Source of the DNA: Candidatus Coatesiibacteriota bacterium
Lineage (GTDB): Bacteria > RBG-13-66-14 > B26-G2 > JAUVZD01
Assembly (NCBI GenBank): GCA_030602715.1
Contig: JAUVZD010000007.1
Coordinates: forward strand, 1-64,000
Length of the DNA stretch: 64,000 bases
Reading direction: 5' to 3'
The translations under genes and the position numbers were made by a program. This document shows, piece after piece, positions 1 through 7,503 of the stretch; the first letter of the stretch is position 1; each line of letters opens with the position of its first letter. The notes under the pieces were generated by a model. The model ran no database searches, had not been told where the DNA came from, and saw only the letters and a program-made list of their open reading frames with translations.

Positions 1-2553
1 ATAGTTCTGCGATAGACTGTAGGATACCGCTACATCCCCACCACCGTCCCCCATACTGCTCCCCTCTCCATACCCTAACGCATACACCCCAAAACTGGAA
101 ATCTGCGCCGTTATCCGATCATACTTGGGATTTACCTCCCCGCCTATCTCCACCCATCCCCCTTCTCCATCGGCACGGTAGACGCTAACCTTGCTCTCAT
201 CCACCACATCCAAATCGGCATAGCTCATGCTCAACTCCGCGGTCCCGTTCAAATCCATCCAGCCAGGCTCTATCCGATAGGCTCGCCCCAATAGCTCCAC
301 TTCCATACCGCTGTGCGCATCCATCACCGTCAACCCCAATCCACCCTTCTGCGCCTCGCTCATCAAGGCCATGGCTTCGGTCTGCTCCCCAACCTCCGCG
401 GTAAGCTCCTCCTCTATCACCAGGATGGTTGAGGTCTTGGTGGTACAGCCCACAGGCAGGTATAACTCCACCTCGTCGTTGCCCAAAGATGCGGTCATCC
501 CCGCAACCACGATTCCAGCGGCGAAATCACGAATGTAGGCGGAGCGATTGCCATACGCATCGGCTCCCTCAAGATAGATGGTTCCCTGACCGGTCTCTCC
601 CTGAGTGATGTTGAACGAGTAGTAGTAGACTGACTGGGAGGTGTCCGGTTGATTTACCAGTATATAGTAGGTCCTGGTATCCCCTCCATCGGGAGTGAAA
701 TCAATATCCAGCTTGGGAACACCGTGCAACATCTCATCGGCAGCGATGGTGAAGTATACATAATCTGGCTGGCTGTCGGGGATTACGGAGGTGAAGTAGA
801 TGTTGGGTGCTGTGGAATCCGTGCCCTCAATTATGCTGAAGGTGAAGTCAATGTCACGGACATCGCCACAGGCGATGGAATTGTTGCAGACAACGAAGGC
901 GATCTCACTGTAGTCGGAGAGGTTATCCACACGGGCGATACCGTTATCCCAGGGGCAGAACAGACGCTCCCACTCCCAACTGCTTCCATTAAACTTGAGC
1001 AACCATCCATCCCACTCACGGGTCAGGGTGTCATTCTCCAGGGCTCCTAAGAACTTGAACACCCCGCTGCTCCATCCGGGCAGGCTGGTGCAGTCAATGT
1101 AGTAGGCACCCAAGGCATCAGGTACGGGATTGGGGGGCTCATCAACAACCGGATATGTGCTCACAGGGTGTGTCAGCACTTGAGGATAGAGAGACCCCTC
1201 ATAATAATAGTCATTACCGGGGTCACGGGTGCCGGTGAACCAGTTCCAGCCGGTGAAGTAAACGAAGTGCTCCTGGAAGAACCGTCGGTCTTCGTCCAAA
1301 TCAAAATCGTAGTCGGCGGGGGTCAACCCCTCCAGATACTGACGATACAGGAATCCCAGAGCAGCCATAGTGTCACGGTCAAAATCCGCCGTGTCTCCAC
1401 CCGGAGTCGCTGAGCCGGAGAACCACTCATCGCCTCTAGCCATATACTTCCAGACATCCTTTACCGCGTCACCGTTTCCCATTTCATTGATGCCGAAGCA
1501 TTGGATGAAGAAAGCCCAGATACACGCGTTGTAGGGGTCCACGCCGTCCATTGACCACAGATATTTTCCCGGGTTGCCGAAGAAGCCGGGAAGCCGTTGG
1601 GTAATATAATTGTCGCTGTCGGGATAGGTCTGCTCCTCATTCCAGGTGGAGCACATCTCCTGCCAAGCATCCATGCCGGTAGATGTACCACCTTCATACA
1701 TGGCTTGAATGGCATGATGATACTCATGAGTAGCGGTTTCATCGGTGGGATATCCTGGTGGATCATACTGCTGAGGCATAAGGAAGAAGGCGGGCTCATC
1801 ATGCCGGTCGGTCAGAGGGAAGTCCCAGGCACCTAAATAATGCACAGTCATCCCCAAAGCCCCTCCAAGAAAGTTGCCAATGTGGATATCCCAGGCATCC
1901 GTTGGCCACCAGCCTACCAAGTCCATCCCCCAGTCCTCATCAAGACCGGGCCAATCAGCAGCCCAAAATATGTCCCTGGTGGGCAAATAACTCTGGGGGG
2001 CGTCGCTGGAGTTAGCCCAACCCCGGGTAAAAACGGTGTCTGAAAAAGCGTATTCATAGTCGGCACCAACCCATTCCACCACATCCGGGTCAACCCCATG
2101 TTCACCAGTGGTTACATACCAAACACAGAAGTTTCCCTCCGGGGTGTCGTAGTGTTCCGGGGTAAGACCACCATAGTCAACATAAGCACCCCAAGGATGA
2201 GTGGTGTCATAGGGTCCGCAGATCATGGAGCCCCCACCGCCCGGCAGGTAATAGGCAATTATATCCTGGGTCTCCGCTCTCAACTTGTCCCAGTTGTTGT
2301 AGGCTAGATTAAGTATGCTGGTTCCACTTATCGGCTGGGGGGTTAGAGCCACACCCTCAAACTCCGGGGGAAGTTGGTCCGGAGCGAAAATGGAAAAGAC
2401 TGAGTACATGACATACTCATCAAAGTCAATCTCGTCCTCGTGGTAAGCATTGGCAATAAGTTCAAGGGTGTAATCTCCGTGTATTGCCGATGCGGGTGCC
2501 ACTGTGGCGGAGACCAACAACGCCATGAGCATAACTACTGAAAGCCTTCTCAT
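1..2553 (-). CDS. Secreted zinc metallopeptidase-like protein, C-terminus cut by window edge
   Basis: An uninterrupted minus-strand frame of 851 codons runs off the left edge. It opens with a signal peptide (MRRLSVVMLMALLV, Ala-Ser-Ala cleavage site near residue 24) preceded by a strong GGAGG/AGGAG ribosome site. Residues 276-280 read HEYHH, a HExxH zinc-protease motif, and the Trp/Glu-rich stretch about 20 residues later (WQEM, WNEE) could hold the third ligand. The rest looks like beta-rich secreted domains. The last visible residues, SYSLSQNY, are the usual opening of the FlgD-like type A sorting domain (next expected residues PNP), so I infer export by a type IX-like system and surface attachment or release. 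The substrate is unknown. No gene lies within 50 bases upstream except the cyclodeaminase, so it may be read from the hut/folate transcript or from its own unseen promoter. Confidence 0.85.
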   Translation of the reverse strand, partial: MRRLSVVMLMALLVSATVAPASAIHGDYTLELIANAYHEDEIDFDEYVMYSVFSIFAPDQLPPEFEGVALTPQPISGTSILNLAYNNWDKLRAETQDIIAYYLPGGGGSMICGPYDTTHPWGAYVDYGGLTPEHYDTPEGNFCVWYVTTGEHGVDPDVVEWVGADYEYAFSDTVFTRGWANSSDAPQSYLPTRDIFWAADWPGLDEDWGMDLVGWWPTDAWDIHIGNFLGGALGMTVHYLGAWDFPLTDRHDEPAFFLMPQQYDPPGYPTDETATHEYHHAIQAMYEGGTSTGMDAWQEMCSTWNEEQTYPDSDNYITQRLPGFFGNPGKYLWSMDGVDPYNACIWAFFIQCFGINEMGNGDAVKDVWKYMARGDEWFSGSATPGGDTADFDRDTMAALGFLYRQYLEGLTPADYDFDLDEDRRFFQEHFVYFTGWNWFTGTRDPGNDYYYEGSLYPQVLTHPVSTYPVVDEPPNPVPDALGAYYIDCTSLPGWSSGVFKFLGALENDTLTREWDGWLLKFNGSSWEWERLFCPWDNGIARVDNLSDYSEIAFVVCNNSIACGDVRDIDFTFSIIEGTDSTAPNIYFTSVIPDSQPDYVYFTIAADEMLHGVPKLDIDFTPDGGDTRTYYILVNQPDTSQSVYYYSFNITQGETGQGTIYLEGADAYGNRSAYIRDFAAGIVVAGMTASLGNDEVELYLPVGCTTKTSTILVIEEELTAEVGEQTEAMALMSEAQKGGLGLTVMDAHSGMEVELLGRAYRIEPGWMDLNGTAELSMSYADLDVVDESKVSVYRADGEGGWVEIGGEVNPKYDRITAQISSFGVYALGYGEGSSMGDGGGDVAVSYSLSQNY

Positions 2554-2606
2554 CTACTGTCTCCTTTCCTCCTGGAAGATAAAATTGGCAAGATACTAGA
2601 TTTTGC

Positions 2607-3236
2607 CTATTCCATCCTCCTTTCTACAAAATTATTTGTTTTTTCCAATTCTTTTGAAATTGTATCTTCCATCTCTTTCAGTTCAGATGATAGTTGCCCT
2701 ACAAATCCCTCGTCCTTTATCGCCGACAGGTTGATGAGGATATTCAACCTGGCGCCGGAAAACCCGGCGGAAAGCATCCCCGCCGCAGTGCCCACATCGC
2801 TGATGGCGTTTGCCTCCCCATGCTCGGCTACATAAACCGATAATTTCGCCAGTTCACTGCAACCTCCCGCTGTGCGCATAGGAACCTGAGCTGCGCCCTT
2901 GAAACCCTCCTGAATCGCCTGCTTGCGTGCCTTCTTCTGTTCGTCGTTGTCTTTGGGCAACTTAAAAGCGGACATCACCGCATCAAAAGCGGAAGCATCC
3001 TCATCTATCAGCCCGCCCAACTGGTCAAGATTGCCCTTAATATTCTCCGCAGTCCTGGTAATCTCGGCTCTCTTATCCTGGTCCTCGGTCTTCTTCAGGG
3101 TTATCTGCAATACCATATGAAGCAGTGCCGCACCCAAAGCTCCGCTTAAAGCCGCCGCGCTACCACCACCGGGAGTAGGCTTTGAAGATTCCAATTCAGC
3201 CAGAAAATCAGCAATAGACGAGCTCAGAAATGACAC
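2607..3236 (-). CDS. Formimidoyltetrahydrofolate cyclodeaminase / methenyl-THF cyclohydrolase family
   Basis: A 209-residue all-helical protein of the FTCD C-terminal family. The diagnostic KPTPGGGSAAAL segment lies at about residues 19-30 and the DEDASAFDAV segment near 78-87. The family converts 5-formimino-THF to 5,10-methenyl-THF plus ammonia (or hydrolyses methenyl-THF). The start is GTG with GAGGAG six bases upstream. In mammals this domain is fused to the formiminotransferase; here it is a separate gene 1.4 kb from the transferase at 4614-5516, with hutI between. Together they complete the one-carbon branch of histidine degradation. Standalone FchA-type methenyl-THF cyclohydrolases look alike, so substrate choice is inferred from context. 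Confidence 0.85.
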   Translation of the reverse strand: MSFLSSSIADFLAELESSKPTPGGGSAAALSGALGAALLHMVLQITLKKTEDQDKRAEITRTAENIKGNLDQLGGLIDEDASAFDAVMSAFKLPKDNDEQKKARKQAIQEGFKGAAQVPMRTAGGCSELAKLSVYVAEHGEANAISDVGTAAGMLSAGFSGARLNILINLSAIKDEGFVGQLSSELKEMEDTISKELEKTNNFVERRME

Positions 3237-3387
3237 CCATACTCCTCATCTTTTTGAACAGACTAAACCAGTTTCACAAAATATACGATAACTTCAAGAT
3301 AAAATCAAGCACTTTTTTTGCCTTCCTCAACCGATTTTTCCAAAACATCTTACCGAAAACATCTTCCCCATCCCGTTACGGAATGAT

Positions 3388-4617
3388 TCAAATTACCACC
3401 TTCCCCCCCACAATCACCCGCTTTAACAAATTCACCCCCCAATGATACACCAGATAGTTCCAGGAATGAGCATTCCACACCACAACATCCGCAGGCGCCC
3501 CTTCCTTAAAGACCCCTCGCCCGTCCCCAATGTTCAGTGCCAGCGCTCCGGCAACGGTCATGGCCCGAAGTATCTCCCGGGGGCGCATGTGCAGGTAAGC
3601 ACAGGACAGGATTATGCTTGCGGAAAGGTTCTCGCAGTAAGCCGAGCCGGGATTGAAGTCGCTGGCTACAGCCACCTCGGCACCAGCCTCAATGAAGGTC
3701 CTGGCATCGGCAAAATCACTCTCCCCCAGATGGAAGGTGGTGGCTGGAAGGAAGGTAGCCACCGTCCCCGATCGGGCGCACGCCCGGGCTTCCTCCCGCC
3801 CACTCTTGGAGAGATGGTCTACCGAAGTTACCCCCAAACGAGTCGCAACCTCCACCCCGCCGAGGTTTTCAAACTCGTCAAGGTGCGCCTTAAGCGAAAA
3901 ACCCAGCTCCTTTGCCCGAAGCAAGATCGTTTCCATCTCCTGCACGGTAAATGCCCCGGCATCGCAGAAGACATCGCAGAACTCCGCCAGCCCCTCCTCC
4001 GCCACCCGGGGGAGTATCTCGTCAGTTATCAAGCGGACATATCCTCCACGATCGGCTTTATACTCCGGCGGTATGGCGTGAGCGCCCAAAAAAGTGGAGA
4101 CCAGCCTTATCGGCTGAAGTTCCCTCAACCTTTCGGTTACCCTCAGGCACTTCAGCTCGCTTTCCATATCCAGACCGTAACCGCTCTTGGACTCCACGGT
4201 GGTGGTGCCACAAGCCAACATAGAGGCAAGGCGGGCGTTCCCCAACTCGGTTAGCTCCTCCTCACTCGCCTGGCGGGTGGCGTGAACGGTGGAGAGGATA
4301 CCCCCACCCTCAGAAGCGATGGAGAGATAACTCTCGCCAGCCATGCGCCTGACGAACTCATCCTCACGACTGCCGGCGAAGACCAGATGGGTGTGGGAGT
4401 CAATCAAACCGGGGGTTACCAGACATCCCCGGGCTTCTATAACCTCCTGCGGGCGCTGGATAGCATCCACCACCTCCCGAGTCTCCCCTAAAGCGACTAT
4501 CTTGCCCTCGGCAATAGCTAAGGAGCCGCCGGAAATAAACTGGGGCTCCTTTGCATCATAATCGGGATAATAGGCTAACTGAGCGGCATCTTTTACCAGC
4601 AGGTCAGCCACCGTCAC
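3388..4617 (-). CDS. hutI: Imidazolonepropionase
   Basis: A 409-residue amidohydrolase-fold enzyme. It hydrolyses 4-imidazolone-5-propionate to N-formimino-L-glutamate, the third step of histidine breakdown. The metal-binding HTH motif is at residues 75-77 within a TPGLIDSHTHLVFAG context; later family landmarks are KAHLDEF, SVDHL and ASDFNPGS. Its start codon overlaps the stop of the upstream formimidoyltransferase by four bases (ATGA), which implies translational coupling. Its product is the substrate of that neighbour. No histidase (hutH) or urocanase (hutU) is present in the window, so those steps must be elsewhere or absent. A 151-base gap with no visible feature separates it from the cyclodeaminase. 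Confidence 0.95.
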   Translation of the reverse strand: MTVADLLVKDAAQLAYYPDYDAKEPQFISGGSLAIAEGKIVALGETREVVDAIQRPQEVIEARGCLVTPGLIDSHTHLVFAGSREDEFVRRMAGESYLSIASEGGGILSTVHATRQASEEELTELGNARLASMLACGTTTVESKSGYGLDMESELKCLRVTERLRELQPIRLVSTFLGAHAIPPEYKADRGGYVRLITDEILPRVAEEGLAEFCDVFCDAGAFTVQEMETILLRAKELGFSLKAHLDEFENLGGVEVATRLGVTSVDHLSKSGREEARACARSGTVATFLPATTFHLGESDFADARTFIEAGAEVAVASDFNPGSAYCENLSASIILSCAYLHMRPREILRAMTVAGALALNIGDGRGVFKEGAPADVVVWNAHSWNYLVYHWGVNLLKRVIVGGKVVI

Positions 4618-5516
4618 TCCTCTTTTGCCAGCATTACCTCAATAATCTGGTCGTAGCTGAAATCCTCCAGCCCCAGGTAGAACTCAGCCACATCGTAGAA
4701 CGCATCCGCCGGGGACATACCAATGAGCTCACAACCAAGGATATTGACCCCCTTCCGCTCAGCCATTGCCCGAATTAGCTCCACAGCCAGATAGATGGGG
4801 GTCTTCTTGTAGTTGGTCAGGTTCATTGATATCTGGGTGATGTTGCGTTCCTCCAGGGGTATGCCCATAGCCTTCACGAAGCGCAAACCGCCACCGATGT
4901 GGCGCACCTGCTTGCCTATCGCCTCGGCGACCGCCAGATTGTCGGTGTCCAGATTGACATTGAAGGCGACGAGGAAGGGACGGGCGCCGATGGCTACCAC
5001 TCCCGCCGAGGGATGTATCTCCTCGGGACCGAAGTCCGGCTTCCATTCGGCATCCTTTATCTTCTCGGAAAAACCCTCAAACTGCCCCTTGCGAATCTTT
5101 GCCAGATTCTTCCTGTCCGCCAAGGTAGCTGAATCCTCATAGAGATAGACCGGTATCTTGAACTTCTCCGCCACCATCTCTCCCACCTCCTTTGATAAAG
5201 CCACACAGTCCTCGGTGGTAACATCCTGGATGGGGACGAAGGGAACCACATCCACCGCTCCCATACGGGGGTGTTCGCCTTTATGTTTGCGCAGGTCAAT
5301 GTGCTCTATCGCCTTCTCAAAGAGGGCTATGGTAGCCTCTTTCAGGGACTTTCCGTCCCCCACGATGGTCAGCACGGTGCGGTTGTGGTCGGCGTCGGGC
5401 TTGACATCCAGAATGCGGATGCCGGATACCGCCTCCACAGCAGAGACGATATCGTCTATGACCTTCTTGCGCTGTCCCTCGCTAAAGTTGGGAACCGATT
5501 CTATGATTTCCGTCAT
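4614..5516 (-). CDS. Glutamate formimidoyltransferase
   Basis: A 300-residue protein matching the two-subdomain formiminotransferase half of FTCD. It moves the formimino group of N-formiminoglutamate to tetrahydrofolate, giving glutamate. Visible landmarks are SVPNFSEG (7-14), DHNRT (43-47) and GEHPRMGAVDVVPF (80-93); His82 sits where the catalytic histidine of the pig enzyme lies. The length equals that of single-domain bacterial forms, with no cyclodeaminase fusion. It overlaps hutI by four bases and lies 58 bases downstream of the YjbQ gene; I see no clear separate promoter, so one transcript starting upstream of YjbQ is likely. Confidence 0.95.
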   Translation of the reverse strand: MTEIIESVPNFSEGQRKKVIDDIVSAVEAVSGIRILDVKPDADHNRTVLTIVGDGKSLKEATIALFEKAIEHIDLRKHKGEHPRMGAVDVVPFVPIQDVTTEDCVALSKEVGEMVAEKFKIPVYLYEDSATLADRKNLAKIRKGQFEGFSEKIKDAEWKPDFGPEEIHPSAGVVAIGARPFLVAFNVNLDTDNLAVAEAIGKQVRHIGGGLRFVKAMGIPLEERNITQISMNLTNYKKTPIYLAVELIRAMAERKGVNILGCELIGMSPADAFYDVAEFYLGLEDFSYDQIIEVMLAKEE

Positions 5517-5574
5517 CTCTCACTCCCTCTCAATTTATAGATAAATAAAAAAACTATCATTTTCATCCTTCCAC

Positions 5575-5994
5575 TCATTCCCCCAGCACGGTCACCGCCA
5601 GGGTGCGGTCCCGCCTGCGATTGTCAAAATCCACCAGGACTATCTGCTGCCAGGTGCCCAACATCATCCTTCCACCGTCAAGTGGCACGCTGAGCGAAGG
5701 ACCCATGAGCGAGGATCGGATGTGGGCGTAACCGTTGCCGTCGCCCCAACGGGTGTCGTGGGCATAATTGCCCTTCCGGGGAGCTATCCGCTCCATAGCC
5801 TCTTTCAGGTCATGGACCAGTCCGCTCTCATACTCTATGGTGGTCAGACCGGCGGTGGAACCGGTGATAAAAACGTTGACCATCCCCCGGGACACGCCGC
5901 TATCCGCCACCAGCTTCTCCACCCTGCCGGTGATATCAATGATGTCGGTCTCGCCGGCGGTGGATAGGGAGATACTGGAACGATAGACAAGCAC
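5575..5994 (-). CDS. YjbQ family protein (secondary thiamine-phosphate synthase family)
   Basis: A 139-residue single-domain protein with the full set of YjbQ/UPF0047 motifs: FITGSTAGLTTIEYE near residues 42-56, HDTRWGDGNGYAHIRSSLMG near 79-98, and LGTWQQIVLVDFDNR near 112-126. The family is trimeric; a weak thiamine-phosphate synthase side activity is reported, but the physiological role is not established. The start is GTG with AAGGAGG six bases upstream. It is the first gene of a probable transcript with the formimidoyltransferase and hutI. A link to folate or histidine metabolism is only positional. Confidence 0.9.
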   Translation of the reverse strand: MLVYRSSISLSTAGETDIIDITGRVEKLVADSGVSRGMVNVFITGSTAGLTTIEYESGLVHDLKEAMERIAPRKGNYAHDTRWGDGNGYAHIRSSLMGPSLSVPLDGGRMMLGTWQQIVLVDFDNRRRDRTLAVTVLGE

Positions 5995-6023
5995 AGCAAA
6001 CCTCCTTGCGCAACGGATGGCTA

Positions 6024-6052
6024 TGCTAACATAGCCGAGAATAAGGTGTCAA
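6024..6052 (-). promoter_or_regulatory. Sigma-70-type promoter for the yjbQ/hut transcript
   Basis: Reading the minus strand: TTGACA (6052-6047), a 17-base spacer, then TTAGCA (6029-6024). The -35 is perfect and the -10 weak. It lies about 30 bases before the GTG start of the YjbQ gene. Confidence 0.55.
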
Positions 6053-6099
6053 GAGGGAGGGATAACCATATCATCCTCTCAATCCCCCTTCCATTCACA

Positions 6100-6123
6100 G
6101 AAAAGACCAGCCCCCGTGGCTGG
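6100..6123 (-). terminator. Putative terminator after zapA
   Basis: On the minus strand CCAGCC and GGCTGG form a six-pair stem with a five-base loop, followed by TCTTTTCTG. It ends the thrS-to-zapA gene string. The T run is interrupted, so strength is uncertain. Confidence 0.55.
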
Positions 6124-6146
6124 CCAAAAGCAGAACACCTATTCCA

Positions 6147-6449
6147 TCAAATAATATCCTCTATCTTTTCCAGTAGGTCTTTTGTCTTCTTGGTGGCTTC
6201 TTTTCTCTCTCTGGTGTTTGATTGCTTCATGGTAAAGAGCTCGTTGGCGATATTGAGGGCTACCAGCACCGCTATCTTAGTATCTGAGGTCAAGGCGCTG
6301 GATTCAGCCACCTCCCACATCTTCTCATCAACATACTTGGCAAGACGCTTTACATAATCATCATCAATATCGCCGGAGATGGTATACTCCACGCCATGGA
6401 TATTCACCTTAATACGATCCTCATCCTCCGCTTGACCATATTCCACCAT
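6147..6449 (-). CDS. zapA: Cell division protein ZapA family
   Basis: A 100-residue protein with the ZapA pattern: a short beta-strand start (RIKVNIHGVEYTISG), the YVKRLAKYVDEKM helix, the LVALNIANEL helix and a C-terminal coiled coil. ZapA binds FtsZ and bundles its filaments at the division site. GAGGAA lies six bases before the ATG. The position after pheT and a coiled-coil gene is common in bacteria, which supports the call. Confidence 0.88.
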   Translation of the reverse strand: MVEYGQAEDEDRIKVNIHGVEYTISGDIDDDYVKRLAKYVDEKMWEVAESSALTSDTKIAVLVALNIANELFTMKQSNTRERKEATKKTKDLLEKIEDII

Positions 6450-6469
6450 TATGATTCCTCAGTTTTTTC

Positions 6470-7354
6470 CTAGTTATCAACGGAGCGGAAATATTCCGAG
6501 GGAAACTCCAAGGTCGGGCTGTCCCCCCTGTTTTCACCCTCGCCTCTCTCCTCGCTCTCCTCCTTCCCCTCCTCTCCACTCCTTTCCGCCTCCTTCTGGA
6601 TTTGAGGCTCAGCCTTCACTCCCCGCTTCTCCTCCTCGGCGTCATCAATCTCCTCGCCCTCCGCCGATGCAGTCGGTTCAGCCCCCTCCTCCTCGGCGAC
6701 ACCAGTCTCATCGCCCTCCACCGATACAATCGGTTCAGCCCGCTCCTCCTCGGCGACTTCAATCTCCTCGCCCTCCGCCGATGCAGTCGGTTCAGCCCGC
6801 TCCTCCTCAGCGATACCAGTCTCATCGCCCTCCGCCGATGCAGTCGGTTCAGCCCCCTCCTCCTCGGCGACACCAGTCTCATCGCCCTCCACCGATACAA
6901 TCGGTTCAGCCCGCTCCTCCTCGGCGACTTCAATCTCCTCGCCCTCCACCGATACAATCGGTTCAGCCCCCTCCTCCTCACCAGCAGCAGTTACCACTGC
7001 CGGTTCGGTCTCCCTCTCTTCGGTCACCACTTCCGCCTCTAAGGAGGCTATCTTTTCTATAAGCGCTCCAATGCGCACCTGAATCTCGCTTCTACGCTCC
7101 TGCCAACTGTCAAGCTCCCTTTTGACTTCACTGAGCTCAACAACTTGCCCCTGCAGTTGGACGTTTCTCTCCAAAAGCTCATCCCGCTCCCTCTCCAGCT
7201 TCCTCGCTTTCTCCGTCTGCAGGCGATATTTTTCTCTTTCCTCCTCCAGCGCCCGGATGCGGGTAAGAAGGTTTCGCTTCTCCTCCCGCAGGGAGGTAAT
7301 TTCGTCCATGACCTGCGTTATCTTTCTTTCCAGTTTTTCCAGGTCCTCAAGCAT
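6470..7354 (-). CDS. Coiled-coil protein with acidic 19-residue repeats (ZapB-like position)
   Basis: A 294-residue very acidic protein. Residues 1-110 are an unbroken heptad-rich coiled coil (EKLERKITQVMDEI, REEKRNLLTRIRALEEE). Residues 126-239 are six tandem copies of a 19-residue unit of the form EEE(G/R)AEP(I/T)(V/A)S(V/A)EG(D/E)E(T/I)x(V/I)A. The C-terminus is a charged tail ending SEYFRSVDN. There is no signal peptide or membrane segment. The place between pheT and zapA is often occupied by small ZapB-like coiled-coil proteins, so a role with ZapA/FtsZ is plausible but inferred. The repeat half looks disordered and has probably grown by unequal exchange of a 57-base unit. Confidence 0.75.
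   Translation of the reverse strand: MLEDLEKLERKITQVMDEITSLREEKRNLLTRIRALEEEREKYRLQTEKARKLERERDELLERNVQLQGQVVELSEVKRELDSWQERRSEIQVRIGALIEKIASLEAEVVTEERETEPAVVTAAGEEEGAEPIVSVEGEEIEVAEEERAEPIVSVEGDETGVAEEEGAEPTASAEGDETGIAEEERAEPTASAEGEEIEVAEEERAEPIVSVEGDETGVAEEEGAEPTASAEGEEIDDAEEEKRGVKAEPQIQKEAERSGEEGKEESEERGEGENRGDSPTLEFPSEYFRSVDN
6638..6979 (-). repeat. Six tandem 57-base coding repeats
   Basis: Six units of 57 bases (19 codons) inside the coiled-coil gene. Two unit subtypes alternate: IVSVEG and TASAEG types, with GEEIEVA or GDETGVA ends. Because 57 is a multiple of three, other frames also stay open across the array, creating long false reading frames on both strands. Confidence 0.92.
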
Positions 7355-7393
7355 CTCCCTCTCCCATCCTTAACGGATAAAAATATATTAAGT

Positions 7394-7422
7394 ATTATCA
7401 CTTAAATCCTGGATTTTTACAA
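7394..7422 (-). promoter_or_regulatory. Possible promoter for coiled-coil gene and zapA
   Basis: Minus strand TTGTAA (7422-7417), 17 bases, GATAAT (7399-7394), about 40 bases before the start of the coiled-coil gene. It suggests zapA can be transcribed separately from pheT. Confidence 0.45.
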
Positions 7423-7503
7423 GCACATTTTGGCTTCGCTCACAAATCCGCTCACGCATTAACCGCGCCCACTCCTAAAACGCTTCTCATAGCTTTCACA
7501 TCA

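Noticed and set aside
1461-2105. Short minus-strand open frames in the left region
   Set aside because: They are out of frame with the 851-codon metallopeptidase frame, which has the signal peptide and HExxH motif.
3442-4254. Plus-strand open frame of 270 codons
   Set aside because: Antisense to hutI; no recognisable protein features.
6030-6146. 6S RNA gene downstream of zapA
   Set aside because: The gap is too short and holds only a terminator-like hairpin and the yjbQ promoter.
6451-7062. Proline- and histidine-rich open frames across the repeat array on both strands
   Set aside because: The 57-base repeat keeps all frames open; the coiled-coil reading is the only one with a ribosome site, promoter and sensible domain.
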